9,915 nucleotides of DNA, from NCBI GenBank assembly GCA_903888815.1, contig CAISVC010000694.1, positions 1 to 9,915 of the forward strand. The letters are read 5' to 3'. A model generated the notes under the pieces. That model was not told the origin of the DNA and made no database searches. It was given only the letters and a program-made list of their open reading frames with translations. Position numbers and translations under genes: made by a program. Below are positions 5,978-9,915 of this stretch, piece after piece. Numbering within the stretch: the first letter of the stretch is position 1; the number at the start of each line of letters is the position of its first letter. The DNA comes from an uncultured Fibrobacterota bacterium (GTDB taxonomy: Bacteria > Fibrobacterota > Chitinivibrionia > Chitinivibrionales > Chitinispirillaceae).

Positions 5978-8560
5978 TTACGCCTTCATTACGCGCGATA
6001 GGATGTCGACCAGCGCATCGGTCCTGAACGGTTTCTGTATGAAGCCGAGTACGCCTTCACTCAAGATCTGCTGTGCCTCGCCATCAATGCTGTAGCCTGA
6101 GGAAAGAACGGCTTTGATGCGGGGATTGATTCCGCGCATGGCGATAAATGCCTCCTTCCCCCCCATTTCCGGCATGATCATGTCGAGAATTACCACGTCC
6201 ACCGATTCCCACGAAGTACGGTAATATTCCACCGCCTTTCTGCCGTTTTCGCATTCGGCCACGGTATGCCCCAGAAATTCGAGCATCTCTTTTACCATTT
6301 CACGGATTATCTTCTCGTCGTCAACAAAAAGGATGTTCAGTTTTTTAGCGCTGGCCCTGACCGGCGGCGAATGGTCCTTCGAATCCTCAGGTTCGCCTGC
6401 AGCGCCGCTGGCCGGAAGGTAGATTTTTACGGTTGTTCCACGGCCCGGTTCGCTGTAAACGTTGATCGCTCCTTTGTGGCTTTTCACGATGCCGTAAACT
6501 GCAGGAAGGCCCATGCCGGTGCCCTTGCCTTTCTCCTTTGTCGTAAAAAACGGCTCGAACAGATGCTTCTTGGCTTCCGCATTCATTCCAATGCCGGAAT
6601 CCGTCACGCAGATTTCACAATAGCTGCCGGGCGACAGTTCGTAGGGCTGTTTCCTGCAGTAACCCTCGTCGAGCAATTTGCATTCCGTGGAAAACGTCAG
6701 TGTTCCGCCTTCGGGCATGGCGTCCCTTGAATTGATGGCAACGTTGAGCAGCGCGTTCTGAAGCTGGGTGGGGTCGCCCATGACCACGGCGGACCGCGCG
6801 TTGAACTGCTGCTTCAGCGTAATTTTCCGGTCAATGGTATGCCCCAGCATGGTAATAACCTCACCGATGATCTGGTGAACATCCACCTGCACTGCCCGGT
6901 ATTTACCCTTGCGTGCAAAGGCCAATAACTGGTTGGTAAGATCAGCGGCCCGCCTTGACGTCAGAAGGATGTTGTCCGCATAGCGCAAGATCGTTTCGTT
7001 TCCGTCAGCTTTCCGGTGTATCATATCGGCAAAACCGGTAATGACCGCAAGCTGATTATTGAAATCGTGCGCCATGCCGCCGGCAAGCTGGCCGATGGCC
7101 TCCATTTTCTGGGACTGCCTGAGCTGTTCTTCGACCGCCCTGTCCTCGGAGATATCGCGGGCGCTCGACAGCACACCGACCGGGTTGCCGTGTTCATCCT
7201 TCAGCGTGCGGCACCACCAGGCGAGAAGGCGCTTCTCCCCGTCCTTGCGCCGCTGCCAGTTTTCAATATAACCGATTTCTTCGCTCCCGGAAAAAAGAGT
7301 GGAAACCTTTTCATACATATCCTGGGTTCCCTCAAAATAATAAGCGGCTTCTTTGCCGATAACATCATCGCCGAAGAATGCATAGCCTGCCTTGTTCGCC
7401 CAGATGTAACCCTTATTTGTATCGACCTCCATGATGATATCCGGCACCGCTTCAAGGATCGCCCGGTTACGGGACGAAAGAATGTGCAGATCATGCTCGG
7501 CAAGCATGCGGCTGATCGAGTTCCCCAGGTTGGACGCGACCGATTCCAGGAGCGCCTGCATCTCCTGCGGGATCTCTTCGGTCCTGTGCGATGCCAGATT
7601 TATAGCGGCAATCACCCTTCCTTCGCTTTTTACCGGAATAACAGCGATCGCTTTAAAGTTCTCTTTTCTGCGAATATCATCAAGAGGCACCCCGAGGTTT
7701 GCGTAGGTCGTATAGACCGGGCTTCCTTTCATGACAATCCTGGCATTCGGCGTTTCGGCGGAATAATGCGAAACCGCCTTGATAAACTCCAGGGGAAATC
7801 CTCTATGCGCCGCCAGATGCAATGCTCCGGTATCTTTTTCAACGAGATAAATGCCGCCGCTGTCGATATCCTTCAGGTGTGTGATTAGGATGAGCAGCAC
7901 GCGGTTCAGCGCGGTCGCGGTTTCAACTTCAGAACTCATTGCAACACCGATATCACGCTGGATCTGCAGCATCAGGCGGTTCCTATACAGCATTTCCTGG
8001 GTTTTCTGCCGGGTTCTTTCGAAAAAATAGGAGAAAAGCGAGATGGAAAAAAATATTGCCAGGAACCGTATTTTAAAATCTGCGGGATAGGTAAAAGGGT
8101 TTTCAAAAAGCATGAGGCCGATCAATATGCCGAGGTACGTGGCGGAATACACCGCGGCGCGCCGCGTTCCAAGAAGAAAAAAACTGACGACCGGAACCGT
8201 ATATGACCACATTGCGCGGTTGGTGTCAGACAGGAAATCGGACGCGAACTGCAAGCTTAAAATAATAATAATGATATAGGCATTAGCAGTCAGATTGCAT
8301 CTGCCGCGCATATGCAGATACACGAAAGCGACAATGCAAAAAGCGGCCGCATTGATGCTTGCGTGCAGATAATCACCACGGAAAAAGGAGATAGTCGAGA
8401 AGAGCGACAGCATTGCAAGTGCGAGGAAATATATGGTCACCAGCAACGTCGCTTTCCTGCTGAACTCAATGTCGCTGGTGCGAATCCTTTTCGATAGTTT
8501 TTTTCCGAAAAATATCCTGCTGCGCAGCGATATCTTTTCCGTTTCCAAATATTCAGCCAT
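5978..8560 (-). CDS. Membrane-bound hybrid histidine kinase (GAF-PAS-HisKA-HATPase-REC)
   Basis: An 860-residue hybrid sensor kinase. Six hydrophobic segments lie at about residues 37-59, 67-84, 91-109, 118-131, 136-152 and 164-180, followed by a short coiled linker, a GAF domain (about 200-355) and a PAS domain (about 361-470). The HisKA domain has the H-box GGMAHDFNNQLAV with phospho-acceptor His498. The ATPase domain has N-box NVAINSRDAM (606-615), DSGIGM at 654-659 and TGMGLPAVYG at 681-690. A C-terminal receiver domain (about 741-858) has Asp747/Asp748, phospho-acceptor Asp793, Ser820/Ser821 and Lys843. All catalytic residues are present. The frame opens at a GTG at 8671, but ATG 8560 has GGAAGGG 8 nt upstream and a -10 box at 8616-8621 lies within the extension, so I start at 8560. 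There is no DNA-binding output domain; a phosphorelay partner must lie elsewhere. The input signal is unknown. Confidence 0.93.
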   Translation of the reverse strand: MAEYLETEKISLRSRIFFGKKLSKRIRTSDIEFSRKATLLVTIYFLALAMLSLFSTISFFRGDYLHASINAAAFCIVAFVYLHMRGRCNLTANAYIIIIILSLQFASDFLSDTNRAMWSYTVPVVSFFLLGTRRAAVYSATYLGILIGLMLFENPFTYPADFKIRFLAIFFSISLFSYFFERTRQKTQEMLYRNRLMLQIQRDIGVAMSSEVETATALNRVLLILITHLKDIDSGGIYLVEKDTGALHLAAHRGFPLEFIKAVSHYSAETPNARIVMKGSPVYTTYANLGVPLDDIRRKENFKAIAVIPVKSEGRVIAAINLASHRTEEIPQEMQALLESVASNLGNSISRMLAEHDLHILSSRNRAILEAVPDIIMEVDTNKGYIWANKAGYAFFGDDVIGKEAAYYFEGTQDMYEKVSTLFSGSEEIGYIENWQRRKDGEKRLLAWWCRTLKDEHGNPVGVLSSARDISEDRAVEEQLRQSQKMEAIGQLAGGMAHDFNNQLAVITGFADMIHRKADGNETILRYADNILLTSRRAADLTNQLLAFARKGKYRAVQVDVHQIIGEVITMLGHTIDRKITLKQQFNARSAVVMGDPTQLQNALLNVAINSRDAMPEGGTLTFSTECKLLDEGYCRKQPYELSPGSYCEICVTDSGIGMNAEAKKHLFEPFFTTKEKGKGTGMGLPAVYGIVKSHKGAINVYSEPGRGTTVKIYLPASGAAGEPEDSKDHSPPVRASAKKLNILFVDDEKIIREMVKEMLEFLGHTVAECENGRKAVEYYRTSWESVDVVILDMIMPEMGGKEAFIAMRGINPRIKAVLSSGYSIDGEAQQILSEGVLGFIQKPFRTDALVDILSRVMKA

Positions 8561-8615
8561 ATCGTTTTCCCTTCCGGTACTCCTCTGACAGCGCTCCGTA
8601 ACCGGCCGAATAATT

Positions 8616-8621
8616 ATTATA
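8616..8621 (-). promoter_or_regulatory. Consensus -10 box for the histidine kinase gene
   Basis: Read on the - strand, bases 8621-8616 are TATAAT in an A/T-rich context (GATATAATAATTATT). A poor -35 (CTGCAA) sits 17 nt upstream. Transcription would start near 8609, giving a leader of about 48 nt before ATG 8560. The kinase may also be read from the upstream Ser/Thr kinase gene. Confidence 0.45.
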
Positions 8622-8688
8622 TCATTATTGTCCGGGAATTGCAGCCCTGAATCGTACGATGATGCATGCACCGGCAGGACGGGTACTA

Positions 8689-9807
8689 CTAAGGTACCAG
8701 CAGCGTAAGCCGTTGTAGGAGTATACCTAAGAGTAGAAAGATGACGGCGCCCAGGGTCACGGTCACGATCAGGCGCATCCTGTTCGCAAGGGACGGCCGG
8801 TTGATGGCCGCAATAACCGCATCAATGGTCTGAAAACGCTTGTCGCGGTTCACCGCCATCATTTTTTTAATGAGTTTTACGGTGCGTTTTGAAACCCTGG
8901 GGTTGAATTTTCTCGGAGAGGGCATGAGACCGCTCAGATGCTTGGTGAGCAGCTCCTGGGGCGAGTTTCCGCTGCACACCGTCCTGCCGGTAAGCGCATA
9001 GAAGAGCGTTGCGCCGAGCGAATAAATATCGGCACGGCAGTCGATGTCGCGTGTCCCGTCCACCTGTTCCGGCGGCGTATAGTGGAGCGACCCCACCATG
9101 ACCCCTTCCTTGGTGAGCGTCAGGTGGTGCTTGTCGTGGTGCATCGCGACCCCGAAGTCGGTGAGCTTGGGCACCCGGTTGCGGTCAAAGATGATATTCT
9201 CGGGCTTTACGTCCCGGTGCACCAGGTTGTTGGCATGTGCATGCCCCAGCGCCTTTGCGATGGAACGGATGATCGAAAGCGCCTCCCGTTCCGAGAGCAT
9301 CTTCCGTGAGTCAACATAGTCTTTGAGCGAAGGGCCCGGGAGCAGCTCCATTGCATAGAAGTAATTCCGGAGCACTCTCCCCGCATCGTAGATGGTCACA
9401 ACATTGGGGTGGTCGAGCTTGATGAGCGCGCGGATCTCCTGAAAGAACCGCAGCGCATTCGTTTTGTCCGACGTATACTGCTGGTTGATAACCTTGATGG
9501 CAACCGACCTGCCCATGAACTCATGCGTGGCCTCATATACCTTGCCCATGCCGCCTTCGCCGATCAGCCGGTCGAGCCGGTACGGCCCGAAGTGCGTCCC
9601 GCCGCCGGTGGCGAGCTGGCTGATGTGCCTGAGCTCCTCAATCTGCTCCTCGAGCAGGAATTCCTGCTTTACGATAACCTCCTCAAGGGTCGCGTCAAAA
9701 CCTATCTTCTTGCTTTTCCGGAGTATTTCCTTACACTGCTCGAGTTGATTTTCGGTAATCAGCCTCCTCTCAAGCGCAAGCTTTATTACGGGCGAGATAT
9801 CGTTCAT
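8689..9807 (-). CDS. Hanks-type Ser/Thr protein kinase with C-terminal membrane anchor
   Basis: A 372-residue eukaryotic-like protein kinase. A helical N-terminal segment of about 65 residues (LALERRLITENQLEQCKEIL and a second similar stretch) precedes the kinase domain at about 76-338. The P-loop is GEGGMGKV at 83-90, with Lys105 in VAIKV, Glu124 in QEI, the catalytic loop HRDVKPEN at 197-204 (Asp199), DFG at 217-219, TPPEQ at 244-248, and DIYSLG at 260-265, so the kinase should be active. One hydrophobic segment (345-365) ends 7 residues before the C-terminus, so the kinase domain is cytoplasmic and there is no extracellular sensor such as PASTA repeats. The frame is open back to a TTG at 9867, but that TTG lies in a -35 box. 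ATG 9807, 24 nt after the predicted transcription start, is preferred although its ribosome-binding site is weak. The stop is 128 nt from the histidine kinase ATG, so the two may be co-transcribed. Confidence 0.92.
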   Translation of the reverse strand: MNDISPVIKLALERRLITENQLEQCKEILRKSKKIGFDATLEEVIVKQEFLLEEQIEELRHISQLATGGGTHFGPYRLDRLIGEGGMGKVYEATHEFMGRSVAIKVINQQYTSDKTNALRFFQEIRALIKLDHPNVVTIYDAGRVLRNYFYAMELLPGPSLKDYVDSRKMLSEREALSIIRSIAKALGHAHANNLVHRDVKPENIIFDRNRVPKLTDFGVAMHHDKHHLTLTKEGVMVGSLHYTPPEQVDGTRDIDCRADIYSLGATLFYALTGRTVCSGNSPQELLTKHLSGLMPSPRKFNPRVSKRTVKLIKKMMAVNRDKRFQTIDAVIAAINRPSLANRMRLIVTVTLGAVIFLLLGILLQRLTLLVP

Positions 9808-9837
9808 AGGATGCGTCTCTGCTGCTTTGCTGGAAGA

Positions 9838-9867
9838 ATTATACAATTCCACAGCGGCGGAAGGCAA
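9838..9867 (-). promoter_or_regulatory. Sigma-70-like promoter of the Ser/Thr kinase gene
   Basis: On the - strand, TTGCCT (9867-9862, four of six -35 matches) is followed after 18 nt by a perfect TATAAT (9843-9838) within TTGTATAAT, the same string as before the DAHP synthase gene. The predicted start is near 9831, giving a leader of about 24 nt before ATG 9807. Confidence 0.6.
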
Positions 9868-9893
9868 GTAGTCATCGCTGGACGAAGCATCAA

Positions 9894-9910
9894 GGGCGGG
9901 TTACCCGCCC
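9894..9910. repeat. Perfect 7-bp GC hairpin at the right edge
   Basis: GGGCGGG at 9894-9900 and CCCGCCC at 9904-9910 are perfect complements around a 3-nt loop (TTA). It lies upstream of the Ser/Thr kinase promoter. It could belong to the end of a gene beyond the window. No T-run follows on the - strand, and the other side is cut off by the window end, so a terminator call is not justified. Confidence 0.45.
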
Positions 9911-9915
9911 GGCTG

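Noticed and set aside
7016..7888. 290-codon open frame antisense to the histidine kinase
   Set aside because: It lies fully opposite conserved GAF, PAS and HisKA coding sequence, and its translation has no recognisable domain; it looks like a shadow of codon bias.

Overview
The window is a chromosomal segment from a Gram-negative-type bacterium of moderate GC content. It carries housekeeping and signalling genes with short intergenic gaps. The mix (a PiT phosphate transporter with a DUF47 partner, a Thermotoga-type DAHP synthase, a Hanks-type Ser/Thr kinase next to a large hybrid histidine kinase) fits many free-living environmental lineages, and I cannot assign a phylum. There is no plasmid, phage or transposase gene, no tRNA or rRNA, and no CRISPR array.

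Left part (1-1750, + strand): a two-gene phosphate uptake unit, a DUF47/PhoU-like protein followed 6 nt later by a PiT permease. Bases 1751-2210 form a 460-nt gene-free stretch dominated by a GC-rich repeat. A 31-bp perfect inverted repeat (1782-1812 and 2035-2065) brackets about 220 nt, and a third degenerate copy lies at 1831-1874. A consensus -10 box (2155-2160) then precedes the next operon.

Middle part (2211-4658, + strand): a type I-beta DAHP synthase (entry to the shikimate pathway), a PAP2-family membrane phosphatase and a family 2 glycosyltransferase whose start overlaps the phosphatase stop by 14 nt. The last two look translationally coupled and probably act on a polyprenyl or other lipid carrier. 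Between this operon and the next gene sits a 107-nt element (4685-4791) that folds into a 21-bp closing stem with two inner hairpins, one capped by a GNRA tetraloop above tandem G.A mismatches. Every imperfect pair in it is a G.U or G.A when read on the + strand, so it looks like an RNA structure read in that direction. This is the most interesting unexplained signal in the window. It is followed by a 23S rRNA uracil-5 methyltransferase of the RlmD/RumA type (4814-5974).

Right part (5978-9807, - strand): a Ser/Thr protein kinase with a single C-terminal membrane anchor, transcribed towards a hybrid histidine kinase with six N-terminal membrane segments plus GAF, PAS, kinase and receiver domains. 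The histidine kinase ends 3 nt from the stop of the convergent methyltransferase gene. For both kinases I set the start downstream of the longest possible ORF, because a consensus -10 box lies inside each N-terminal extension and an ATG start follows it.
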